From Larimichthys crocea (Eukaryota > Chordata > Actinopteri > Sciaenidae): DNA of 64,000 bases. The notes under the pieces were generated by a model. The model did not search any database, was not told where the DNA came from, and saw only the letters and a list, made by a program, of their open reading frames with translations. Below, in pieces: positions 11,409 through 21,885 of the stretch (positions are counted from its first letter, which is position 1; every line of letters starts with the position of its first letter). The stretch covers positions 21,810,248 through 21,874,247 of the forward strand of contig NC_040032.1 of assembly GCF_000972845.2 (NCBI RefSeq), in the 5' to 3' direction. The position numbers and the translations under genes were made by a program.

Positions 11409-13099
11409 AGATTAACTTGACCAGGACTTGCATTATTACCTCATCGTGACTTCCTGGTCTTTAGAAAGTGTCATAAAATGAAGTGATGAACTGATAGCTA
11501 ACTAGTCTTGCTTTGTTGGATCTCCACACTTTGTTTTAGCAGGTTGGAGATGCAGGTGTGTGCAACTTTACAACAGTACAAAGCAGCAGTGAGTTCAGCT
11601 TGATGCATTTAGTGACTCCTCAAATCTGTTTGTCGGCTCAAATGAAAACACTTGTGTCTAATTTGCATCCGTGCTTGCATCATTATTGTCTTGCATTACA
11701 CAGCAGACGTTTGTGAAAATGTTATAGCTGATTATTTCGAACAACATCTTGATTTAATGGATGAAATAATCAGATCACATACTGTAGCCATGAGGCAGTA
11801 GAGTTAATGTGACATGTGAGGTGGGAAAGAAAATCAGTGTCACCAGTTCAGCTGACAGCTGCACATGACACACGATGGCCATGATGTTGTTATCTTGGTG
11901 AAGAGGAAATGAGTCAGGATGTTTGCGATTCTACATTAAACTTGATTATCTGAGAATATGAGGGAAATAAGAAAATGCCTCAGTTCTCGGATGTTGACAA
12001 TAAAGATCCTCATACTCTATTTACAGCAAATTCAATCTTGTGCATCCTTTCTCGGCATTGTTTACTTCGAACTGAGCGGATCACAGCCAGCCTTCTTCTC
12101 ATTTACCAACTTATTTCCTCCCCACTGCTGATTTAATACCTTCATCAGCGTCTAAACAAATAACAGCATTAATTGGTTCGGCAGATGCTGCGGATGATTT
12201 CTCAGGACAAGGCAGAGGATGTGAACATTGATTTCGAGTAAGTTTTTGAGGTAGATGATCGTACTGCAGTGTAAGCGGAAAATACAGAACGATGCACTTG
12301 CTGTGGATGAGGTGGGAGAGAACTAGGGAGGAAGAAAAAGAGAAAAGAGGGCAGAGAGAGGCGGTGAGAACCGAAAAATAAAGTGAAAGCCTGAAGTTGC
12401 ATTGCTTGAATTGGAATATATATATTTATTCTTTTGTTCCAAACAAAGACAGGCATGTGCTGTGGGAGGCCTGATGCGAGAAGGTGCTGAAGTGCAAACA
12501 CAAAGTGTTTTAAACTGAGCTCCTGTTATTCATCGAAGTCAAGCGATGCAGGCCCACAGCTGACACCCCTCCGTGTGCGCGTGACCTCGTGAACCTCATG
12601 AGTCAGAGCAAGTGTGAAAGACTTTTTTTATGTTTGTGTTTTTAACTCCCTCAAAGACAGACAGACAAAAAAAACTAAAATTACAACAACCACAGAGCCT
12701 CACTCAGGATGCTCATCTGCATGAAACTACATTAGACTGAGATATGAACTATCACACAGAGGGAAATGTGAATAAAATGAAACTCATGAATAACAAATAT
12801 TTCATGCTTATTCTTTTTTCCCCCTCCGCTTCTGTTTTCCCTGGTGTTTTACGCATGAAAGCTGAGAAAAGTGAGCAGACAGAGAAAAAAAAAAGTCTGA
12901 GGATGATAATCAGATAGCTGCGGCTACGATTGTCTGATTGGTTTGATATTCAGCTTTAATCACAGGGAATGCTGAATTCATTATTTATACATTTCATTCT
13001 TTCCTTTGTAGTTATGGCCTGAAATATTGAACTTTGGAAGCTGCGTTATTAACAGATTGCCATGCTGTGCTCTGGATTCACAATGGCAACTTCTGCATA

Positions 13100-13105
<6 letters not shown>
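11409..13105. other. Non-coding stretch, no gene seen
   Basis: Mostly unique AT-rich sequence. A purine-rich tract lies at about 12295-12395. A GC-richer block with a CTCATGAGTCAGAG (AP-1-like TGAGTCA) word lies near 12595. No exon or mobile element was recognised. Confidence 0.6.

Positions 13106-13142
<37 letters not shown>
13106..13142. repeat. (TG)n microsatellite
   Basis: About 18 consecutive TG dinucleotides. An open frame across it (CVCVCV) is an artefact of the repeat. Confidence 0.95.
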
Positions 13143-13144
<2 letters not shown>

Positions 13145-13623
13145 AGAGAGGGAAAATCAAAGACGAATACCAACAGATGTCTCAAAATGATATCATGATG
13201 GGTTTTGCCTCCAAATGTCACCGCATCATAAACAGACAGAAGAAAGTGAGCTAGAGATTAAAAAAACTGGGAAAGAAAAAAGACAGATGCTTCAAAACAT
13301 TACACATCACTGTCAGCCCCTTAAGAAATGCTATCATTTGGGTTGGTTGTGTGTTATTTAACTGGATAAGTAAGAAAAGGCTTCTTATAATATGAATGTG
13401 TTACATAGGGTGACTTTTTCCTCTTGTCCACAGGGACAGACTGACACAGACAGATGAAACATGACTTACAAAAACCTGTAACCACCTTCTCACCAGACAG
13501 AATATTTATTAATAGAAAATGGTCATATGCGGCAGAACGTATTTTCAGCAGGGGGTGCTGCCCTTGATACCTGTGTACAATTGACAGATGTTATGTAGTA
13601 AATGTTCTATTGTTCAAAGTAAA

Positions 13624-13715
13624 CTATGGAAGGATTTCCCAGTCTTTATGCCAAGCTAAGCTAACCATCTCTTGGCTCCAGGTTCACAGCAGATGTGACA
13701 TTAATACTTTGATAC
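13624..13715 (+). repeat. Fragment of common percomorph repeat (GCCAAGCTAAGCTAAC family)
   Basis: The words CAGTCTTTATGCCAAGCTAA, GCTAAC and CTTGGCTCCAGGTTCA occur in the order seen in a very common fish dispersed repeat (usual form CAGTCTTTATGCTAAGCTAA). Only a short internal piece is present. Confidence 0.6.
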
Positions 13716-13917
13716 ACACAACTGTATAACAAAACGCAGTTGGCTGCAACACTTTTGAATGTTTTCAGAAACGTTATTTTTTACATTTGCCTAACATATT
13801 TAGTCGGCCAATGTCACAATAATAGAGCGCGCTGCACAGCCGTGCATCGTTGCACGCTTTCGCAAATAAAGTAACGTGTTGTGAAAGTGGGAGAGAAATA
13901 AATGAATAACGTCAAAC

Positions 13918-14076
13918 ATGGAGTGGTGTAGTGCTACGTTTTTATCTGTCAATGGACTTACAGCTAGATGGACTTACACTATTTGTGACAAGAAAATGCC
14001 ACGCACACGTACGAGTAACCTCTCTAAACATTTAACTACTAAACTACTAAAAACAAGTAGATACCTTAACATCTAA
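13918..14076 (+). pseudogene. BED zinc-finger relic, probably from a hAT-type transposase
   Basis: A 52-codon open frame reads as the N-terminal finger of a hAT/ZBED protein. Around residues 18-38 it has an aromatic W (RWTY), then TICDKKMPR, then TSNLSKHL. In BED fingers this region is normally C-x2-C ... TxNLxxHL, a zinc-binding DNA-binding module that leads the transposase. Here the first cysteine of C-x2-C is replaced by Y (codon TAC at the expected TGC/TGT). The frame stops 14 residues after the histidine, and no DDE or dimerisation region was seen downstream to about 14800. It is therefore a broken fragment rather than a working gene. An alternative is a domesticated ZBED exon, which the missing cysteine and early stop make unlikely. 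Confidence 0.45.
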
Positions 14077-16020
14077 ATCTCCTGTGTCACCTGCTGTCAA
14101 ACAAGAGGTATTGCAGAGAAGCACTCTTAGTTCTTGACTATTATCAGGGTTAAACATTTGGTTCTGGTTAAGGAAGGACTGTGCCTTTTCTACAAAGAAG
14201 TACAAAATCTAAAACTTAAAACTGGAGGGAAGTTTCACGCTACACTTGAATTCATTGGTTGAAATGATAGTGCTGGTGTTAGCTTGCTTGTCCTCAGAGG
14301 TGATGAAACAGCTAATCCTGTGATGCCTCACACAGTCAAAACTGTTTGTGGGGCTTGAGTCAGTCTGCCAGGAACTTCCCAAATTGACACATAAGCTCCT
14401 GTCCCATACAGCGACAGGCATTATGATTTCTGTGTTTTCCATTGTGGTTTTTGGTCTTTGTCCCTCACAGCTGCTGGTCAGGCCTGAACACAGCAGGCCG
14501 GATGAGCCAGACCATTCATTATCCTCTATTCAGCTCATGTTATTATACCCTGACAGTCGTCACATTGTCACTGACTGTCCCTATTCTTACTTTCACCTAA
14601 GTTATCTGCCCAAACATCTTTTTGATTATAGAGCTAGAGCAAACAGATGTTGACATTTGTTGATTACATCTGGTAGCACATCGGTTCACGTCGAAAAGGA
14701 TGATGTCCTTCAAAAAGTGGGTTGACAACATGTTGAAGCCTGGTCATGTCAGGTCAGATAATGAACCAACATCAACATGGCTGTCTAAAGGTCCAAGAAA
14801 CAAAGTCTGTCTGCAGCTCAGCTTGTGGAAGTATATGCATAAGATTTGAGACCTGTCTCCACCACTGTATCCAGTTTTTTTTTTTTTTATAGATCCAAAG
14901 TGTCACCAAATTGGCAGTGAAATCTTAATGGTCCAATCCAAATCAAGTTTCAAAATAAAACCTTACATTTCTGTTTAGGGGACAATGTAATAAGATAAAG
15001 TACATCCTTAAAAATAAACTTAGCACAAAAATCTGAGTTTATAAACATTTAAAAAATAACAGGTAAAGGAGACACTTTGACTGTGAGCCTAACACAGTAA
15101 TCCCTTTATCTGTTATAGGTGCTAATGTGTGATCAAATTCGTCTGGAGCTTTTTCTCTGATCAGAGAAGCAACTTTGAATAACATGCTCCCAGCAAACTA
15201 AAAACTGAAAACTGGAAACGGAGTTTGCTGTGCGTTAAAAAGATGAAAGATTTAATGTGAACAGAAACAGCAAATGTTGTCAAATGAATGTGACATTGAT
15301 TAATTACAGCGCTGCCTATATAAAGACAGCACTCAGTGATTCAAGTAATCATCCTCTTCAATGCACTAATAAATATTGTGATGATAATTTTGTTCTTTGT
15401 GTGGAAACATATTGTATTTCATTATCTCTATCTATTTTGATGCTGTTCCCTGAGGGGAATAATATGAGGCACCTTTAAATAGAAGTGTAATGAAGGACAT
15501 GTGAGCTCTTCTACTTGTATAATCACCCATTCCACGTGAAATAAGAGATGTAAGACCTTTTTAATAAACTTAATAGCACCTGTGTGTTGTCACGTGTGTG
15601 AGGCATGGTTTTCTCTACAGTACAGTACAGTTTTATATTTTTAGTTGAAAGAAATTTTAACTTCAGACTACGTTTTGAGTTGAGCTGAAAAAACAGTTGT
15701 CTGTGAACAAAAATGCTCATAAAGAATTTAAAATGATGATCATCAGTCTATGGGTTTTTAGACACAGCTTTGACCTACAGTAATAGGTACAACTTGAGGT
15801 CAAACAAGCAGGGAAGCAGATTTCCCTTTCACTGATCTAAAAGTTATTTTCTACACAAGAGAGTGGAAGCTCTCTAATTAACACATATCTCATTTATTTC
15901 AATTGCAAAAGGGAGTCTAGGAATTTACTGCTCCTGGCCGAGACTTAGTCTGGCACATAATCCAAGAATAAACCCAAATAATTGTTTTCTTACAAATTAA
16001 AACAAGATATGATGTGTTAA
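14077..16020. other. Non-coding stretch, no gene seen
   Basis: It may include more of the decayed hAT element, but no transposase motif was readable. A T run lies near 14877-14889. The block at about 15860-15960 (TCTAATTAACACATATCTCA, then CAATTGCAAAAGGGAG) is unique and CNE-like. Confidence 0.5.
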
Positions 16021-16200
16021 CTAGAGACTTTAGTGTTTTACTGTAAAATATGTTATTGTACTTTGACAGTAAATTACTGGCTAACAATTTTAGGAAATTT
16101 ACAGTGATATATAATAATTATTTTACAGCAGTACAGATAATAAATCACAGAGTATCACTGTAAACATTTCAAAACAATATCATATTAATCATCTGTAAGT
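16021..16200. repeat. Possible TTTACTGTAAAA-type dispersed element fragment
   Basis: Several TTTACTGTAAAA / TTTTACAG / TTTACAGTGA words occur in both orientations, as in a fish foldback element built on the motif TACTGTAAAWTACAGTA. Ends could not be defined. Confidence 0.35.
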
Positions 16201-16305
16201 TCACAACAACTCTCAGTAACATCACAGTCAGTCAGAACCGGGCTTGGGCAAATCAGTAGCTTCTATGGACGTGATGCTCAGATGCAGAGCTGGGCTGACT
16301 ACTCT

Positions 16306-16341
16306 AGAATTCAGAACTCAGAATTCAGAATTCAGAACTCT
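16306..16341. repeat. Short tandem repeat of an 8-bp ATTCAGAA-like unit
   Basis: Four to five successive copies of AATTCAGA / ACTCAGA occur in about 36 bp. Confidence 0.8.
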
Positions 16342-16373
16342 TGACTTAAAAGACACACGTGTTCCGAGAGAAC

Positions 16374-16383
16374 CCTATAAAAG
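16374..16383 (+). promoter_or_regulatory. Isolated TATAAAAG box-like word
   Basis: CCTATAAAAGCCC sits in a locally GC-richer patch. It is a good TATA-box match by sequence, but no initiator, exon or transcript is seen nearby, so it may be chance. Confidence 0.2.
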
Positions 16384-16807
16384 CCCTGCAGGCTGGACTG
16401 ACCTTCAGACAGTACAACCAGCAGAGGGGTGAACACCTTTTAGTGGTGCTTGAGGAAGGGGACAGGATCTGTCATCGGTCTGGAAACTTTGACGATGGGA
16501 GCTCTGTCCATGACACCCAGGCTGAGCGGAGGAGTTCAAGGTATGGATGCATTCACTTGGGGAAATTTAATCAGTTAGACAGTGAAAGAAAAAAAGAGGC
16601 TAGATTAAACAGATACAGCTAGATTTTAGATTTCACAGTCCAGTTACTTAGAATATAACAGCTTAGACTCTATAAAGTTGTCATATTTGTAAAAGAAGCA
16701 AGCCAAAGGCGACTGGAGTTGTTTTAAAGAGGCCTACCTTTCTTCCACCTCTTGTCCAAGTGATCTGAAAGGTCTCCCGTTGTCTTTATGGGCATAATTC
16801 ACGATTA

Positions 16808-17556
16808 CAGGTGCATTTCCCATCCTTACCACAAGGAGATCCACCTGCAATTCAGTGCACCTTTAAAACTCCCCACGTTTATATTTCCTGCATGATAAAC
16901 ACGATCAGAGCGCACGGGGAGTATCTAGTAAGTATCTCAGATGAGCATTTTGTAGTCCATCTTCTGAACTTTGTAGTTTTACCACAGATCACATCAATAA
17001 CATTTGCCGTCGCATCATGACGTAGTCTAAGTGTAAGAGCAGCATATTTTTCACCGGGTTGTCCACGTTTATATTTGCTGCATGAAACATCAATAGGGTT
17101 AATGCCATCAGTCACTGAATCAGCCACACCGGTGGAATGTGGCTCAGTTTCCAGCTCGACGGTCTGTTTATTGTGGATATAAAATGTTCTAACTGGAGCC
17201 ACAAACCACCAGGAAACACTTGATGCTCTTTCTGTTTATGTACTAAAAAAGGGTGTGAGTTCAGGGGGGCTGCCCTGGACTGTACTTGTTGATGCTTGCT
17301 ATGATTCTGGGGAAAAAAAAGACAAATAACAACTAATCATAAATTAATCTTCAAAGTCAACAACAGGACACACTTCATGATCAAAGTTTTTACATCACGT
17401 CAACACGTCTGTTCATTTTCACTCGCTCAGACCCAGAATGTTCGAAGACAAAAGAGGAGGTAAAGTTCAGCCCTCTGTTTATACTGTGGGGAGTTTTTTG
17501 AAGGTGCACTGACTTACAGGTGGATCTCCTTGTTGCAAGGAGAGAAAATACACCTG
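16808..17556. mobile_element. 749-bp TA-flanked inverted-repeat DNA element
   Basis: The left end begins CAGGTGCATTTCC and the right end finishes AAAATACACCTG. Both are flanked by TA (16806-16807 and 17557-17558), as expected for the TA target duplication of Tc1/mariner-like elements. The terminal inverted repeats run about 75 bp, sharing AAGGAGATCCACCTG, TCAGTGCACCTT and ACTCCCCAC with scattered mismatches. Inside, a CCACGTTTATATTT[C/G]CTGCATGA direct repeat occurs at about 16873 and 17062. A 107-codon minus-strand frame (16879-17202) fills part of the element but shows no DDE or helix-turn-helix motif that I recognise. It is most likely a non-autonomous derivative. Superfamily by TA flank only. 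Confidence 0.8.
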
Positions 17557-17639
17557 TATTTGTGCAGGTACATTCAATTCTCAGTTCCTTTACCATCTGT
17601 CTTTTGTTTATTCCTGTGAGTCACTCCTCCACTTTACAC

Positions 17640-18280
17640 ACCATTGACTCCTTACTCTTTGTCTCCCCCCCTCCTCTTATATGACTCTGATGGATGATTG
17701 TTGTGAGAAGACGGACTCCACACCACCATGCATCGTATGTGCTAGTAACCTCTCCATGGTGGGGACCCTCTACTGTACATAAAGTACATGGGTTGAAGAC
17801 TTTACTATATCCACATTACTTAGTCAATTGTTTTATTGTTCTGATGTAATCACATGTTTTGGTCACCCTTGACTCCATACTCCTTGTCCCTTTCCACTCC
17901 TCTATCTCTGATGGATGATTGTTGTGAGAAGACAGACTCCACACCACCATGCATCGTATGTGCTAGTAACCTCTCCATGGTGGGGACCCTCTACTGTACA
18001 TAAAGTACATGGGTTGAAGACTTCACTATATCCACATTATTTAGTCACTTGTTCTGATGTAATCACATGCTCTAGTCACCCTTGATTCCTTTCTCTATCT
18101 CCTCCACTTATATAACTCTGATGGATGATTGTTGTGAGAAGACGGACTCCACACCACCATGCATCGTATGTGCTAGTAACCTCTCCATGGTGGGGACCCT
18201 CTACTGTACATAAAGTACATGGGTTGAAGACTTTACTATATCCACATTATTTAGTCACTTGTTCTGATGTAAGCACACCT
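17640..18280. repeat. Tandem array, three ~210-bp units with a near-invariant core
   Basis: The block starting TCTGATGGATGATTG occurs at 17686, 17907 and 18117 (spacings 221 and 210). Over about 143 bp the three cores differ at only one to three positions, whereas the ~67-78-bp linkers between them (pyrimidine-rich, TTGACTCC..TCTCC..) have diverged and carry an 11-bp length difference. Each core holds two potential hairpins: CCACCATG...CATGGTGG (17723-17730 with 17755-17762, 24-nt loop) and TGTACATAAAGTACA. No open frame runs through the array. The array starts about 80 bp right of the TA-flanked element and ends just before a dispersed pyrimidine-rich repeat. It could be a minisatellite within a larger composite element. 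Confidence 0.9.
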
Positions 18281-18329
18281 GCTAATTTTACTAATTGGAT
18301 GAAAAATAAAAAAAATACTAACTAAACTT

Positions 18330-18605
18330 TCTCCCTGGAGTTTCTGTGTTCCCTCGTCCAGCAGGTTCTCATGGATCGTGGCTACAGCTGTGGTCCTGCA
18401 TGACGTCCACTACATATATTATTACTGTCATTATTGCTACCATATCTCCATTAGTTTATAGTTAGTTAATGATTTGCTACTGCTGTGCATCTGTGTTTCT
18501 CTTTATTCTTCTCTGTATTCTCCTCCTTTCTCTCTTTAACTCAACAGGTCATGGTGGATGACTGTCCACCAGTGAGCTTGGTTCTGCCTTTTTTGTTTTG
18601 TGTTT
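18330..18605 (+). repeat. Teleost dispersed repeat with GGTCATGGTGGATGACTGTCC block
   Basis: It opens with TTCCCTCGTCCAGCAGGTTC and a TACAGCTGTGGTCCTG block, then an AT-rich ATTACTGTCATTATTGCTAC segment and a pyrimidine-rich TCTCCTCCTTTCTCTC run. It ends AACAGGTCATGGTGGATGAC followed by AGTGAGCTTGGTTCTGCC. This is the order of a very common fish repeat, often found in introns and 3' UTRs, whose usual text is GGTCGAGGCAGATGGC..CTGGTTCTGC. The GGTGGA/TCCACC stem at 18553-18570 is perfect (6-nt loop). The class is unknown to me. Confidence 0.6.
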
Positions 18606-18943
18606 GTGCGACAAAAACTCTGGGAGGAGAAGCAAGCCAAAAAAAGGGCGTAATAATAAGCGGAATAAGAATAAGCGCAGTGGATAACATATAGTGTGCC
18701 CTTTCATTCATGACGTTCGTGATGATTTTAGTTCACTGTGACTCTGTTAAAAACAAACACAAAAACAAATTGTGACAAAGATCCGCAGTGAAGCACAACA
18801 TATGAAAACGGCACATTTCAATGCAACTTCAATGCTGTTTTTGTTTAGACATGACAAAAAGCTGAACGTTTGAAATGCTGCCTTTAAGTGTTTTACAGTT
18901 ATAATGTTGTTTAATGAATTAGACACATAACTAACATTATTGA

Positions 18944-18970
18944 AAAGGTTTGAGAACCACTGCTTTGAGA
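18944..18970. mobile_element. Possible hAT terminal-repeat tip
   Basis: AAAGGTTTGAGAACCACTGC resembles the terminal inverted repeat of hAT (Charlie-like) elements, usually CAGTGGTTCTCAAACCTTT in the other orientation. The matching opposite end was not found within several hundred bases, so this is a single tip or chance. Confidence 0.3.
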
Positions 18971-19200
18971 AAAAAGGTGTAGTTAATGTTAAGTAACAAA
19001 GCATTTTGTTATGATTGGTTATGAAAAGCATGCAGTACAGCCGAGATAGATAGAAATTTCAGGACTGTCATGCGAGGTAAACCTTTACTTTCCTCCTTTT
19101 TACATAAACTTAGCTGTTGACATAAATCAATCATTCAATAAACAAATAAACAGTTAACTCAAATGCGTATGAGCATTATTTGTTGTCTTTAGAAACACAT

Positions 19201-19224
19201 CTATATTATATATATATATATATT
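19201..19224. repeat. (AT)n microsatellite
   Basis: TATATATATATA run, slightly imperfect. Confidence 0.85.
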
Positions 19225-20568
19225 AGGATGTAAAATGTATTTTCATGCACCCCACTGACTACAACTGCTTTGAAAAGTCTGTTAAAATATGACAGAGTAT
19301 TTGTCGCTGTGGTGCGTTCAAGTGCTGATTGAACCTTTGACTTTCCAAATGTCAGCCAGTCAATGAACTGTTTCCAATCCAAAAATCGGCATATTGTTTT
19401 CATGCAGTGTTGATGGATACGTGCCCTGCAGCTGTTCAGAGGTTCAGTCATCTTTTTTCAACCTCCACCGCTGAGCTTTGGTAGACAGTCGCTGTCCATG
19501 GTGCTGCATTTGACATTGGCCGTTCTGGTGGTTGCTACCTCTGTCTGTGGTGCTGAACTCGAGAAAAACACCACATTTTATACCGGTTCATGTTTAAATA
19601 ATCCCAGCTTTTTTAATGCTGCATTGTTTTCATTTTGTTAGTCTTTTTTCTATAAAATCTGAATGTTTTGATGCCACATATCACAGACAACTCTCCAAAT
19701 AAATGCATGTCTAAGGATTTTGTGGCGTGCATGTATGTGCTAACAATGGAGTGGAAAAAATAAATAAAATGTATCCAAGGGGGATTAATCAAGTAACAAA
19801 GTAAATCTTACACTTAAAGTTAGAAATTGAATTTAAACAAAAAAAAAGGTCACCAAACTTTAGTATTTCTTGAATAAATTTAATTCATTTAATGAAATTA
19901 TAAATTTTGATGTTATGCTTATTTATGTAGACTTTGATTTCATAGTAAAAGGTTTTGTGACAGTTTTATATCTAAATCATCCACAAACAGAAAACATCCA
20001 TCTACGTGATCCAGTGAATCATTCATAACAATAGCATACCAATGAAACAACTACACACAAAATATTGCTTTATTTTAAAACCTACATGTACAATAGAACT
20101 GCAATGAGACAATTAATGAATTAGTTGTCTATTAACTATTACATTATTTAAAAAGATTTCATTAAATATAAATATTTTCTGTTTTCTATAGTCCTTTATG
20201 ACAACAAACTGACATCTTTGGCATGTCAACAAAATGACACTTATGACCCAAATGTATGTTTGCATGTTGAATTTGCTCATTTTCCTGCTGATTTGGGTTT
20301 CTTCTGCTCCTGCACCAACCACATTTACGCAACCACCAAAATCTGTATAATCTTTTTTTTAATATGAGTATTTACAGCTTTTGGCTTTACAATGTCAACA
20401 GTTTTTACATTCATATAAACAAATGATAGAGGGCAACTTTTATATAATCTTCTATAAGCTTTTATAGACAAAACAATTAAGTGATCATCAGCATTTTACT
20501 AGCCAAACAACTTCTCACAGTTACCCATTCACCATAGTGTCATAGTGTGTGCTTCAGTTTGTTCACAT

Positions 20569-20712
20569 CCAGCCAGCCATTCAGTCAAAGTGACAGACTG
20601 TGGCACAGTGTGCCGGCCACACAGTCAGCCAGACAGTCAACACTGACGACGAACTGTGAGCCAGTTGAAAGCCAGTCAGTGAGTCACTCGGTAAGTCAGG
20701 CAGCCAGTAAAC
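20569..20712. repeat. Cryptic CAGTC/CCAGC-rich repeat
   Basis: CAGTC, CCAGC, CCAGT and AGTCAG words recur more than a dozen times in about 140 bp without a fixed period, including GCCAGCCATTCAGTCAAAG and CAGTCAGTGAGTCACTCGG. Confidence 0.65.
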
Positions 20713-21820
20713 TGGCCTACATCAACTCAGGCTCCTGGCAAAGAGACAGCACCTTACAGCACCACTCAGTCCACTGTACGGTGTTTTTATATCTATGTAT
20801 TTTTGAACTGAGATTACAAACAGATGCTGGTACAGAACTTTTTTCAGATCACTAAACTTACTTTACTATCAAATTTTATAAAAATGTGTTTTTATCAAGC
20901 ACTAATAATGTCGCTTTTGCAGAGAAGTATTGCAACATGAACCCTGCTGCAGCTTTTGGAGCTGAAGTTCAAGCCGCAGAGCTGCGTTTTTGTCTTTGTA
21001 TTTGTGACCCGGTAAACAGCAGGTGAGCTGTGCCCACACTTGTGTTAATAATTCTGTGTGTTTGGCTGTGTGTTTGTGTGTATGCACATTTTGAGAATGA
21101 CCTGAATCTTGACTGGAAGTGTCACACTGTGAGTTAAAGGTGTTTTTTTTAGGTGTTTGCTTTTGTTCAGTTGATGTAAAAACTGTGTGTCACTTGTATT
21201 CTTTTTAGTCATCCCACTGCTCGTTAAGAGCGGTTTTGTGAAAAGAATTGTCCTATTTTCAATACAAAAGCTTCTTCCTGTGCCACAATAAAAAAAAACT
21301 ATTTTTAAAAAACAAACCGGCCTGTGAATCAGTAAGGGAAACATGAGACTGGAAGCAGAACAGATACCATCCGCAGTCCTTTTCAATGGGCAGACATACT
21401 CTCTTTGTGTGGCTGACTATTCTAATCCCTCTCACTGGAGAATGGGGGTGCTTTTTCACCTGCTGTGTTTTGGAGGGGTTGAATGGAAACCTAAAGCCAT
21501 CTGGACAAAACCAGAGGAAGTGTGGTTTCCATTGTGCTGTCACGAATCACAGACGTTTAACTGCATCAGCTAAACGACAGTGTAAGTGACAGTATACAAT
21601 TAGAGGGAAGAGCCGTCAGATCTGGGCAGTGAAGCCGACAATGTTTTTGAGTTTTTCTATACAGCATGATGTTGGTCCTATTTAAAGTGAAAGACGATAA
21701 AGTAGGGTACACTTGAAGGTGTGGCTACCTTGTGATTGACAAGTCATTCTCAGTGAGTTTGTCCAGCACAACACCAAACTAGCTGATCACATATGATTTA
21801 GTGGTAAGTAATCTGTGACC

Positions 21821-21885
21821 TGTCACGGGTATGAATGTGGGCGTGAATGATTGTTTGTTTCTAGTATATCTCTACGTATGTTTGT
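21821..21885 (+). repeat. Fragment of common fish retroposon (GTGAATGATTGTTTGT block)
   Basis: GAATGTGGGCGTGAATGATT followed by GTTTGTTTCTAGTATATCTC matches the middle of the same teleost retroposon family seen at 45347, where this section is missing. Confidence 0.45.

Larger units (their letters stand above)
18606..21820. other. Non-coding stretch, no gene seen
   Basis: It contains a possible hAT-tip-like word (GGTTTGAGAACCACTGCTTT near 18947), an AT run (19201-19224) and a CAGTC-rich patch (20569-20712). No exon or RNA gene was recognised. Confidence 0.55.

Noticed and set aside
16879..17202. 107-codon minus-strand frame inside the TA-flanked element as a possible transposase
   Set aside because: No DDE triad, helix-turn-helix or other transposase motif is readable; too short.
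17640..18280. CRISPR array
   Set aside because: Units are ~210 bp with a ~143-bp core, only three copies, in a vertebrate-type genome; not CRISPR.
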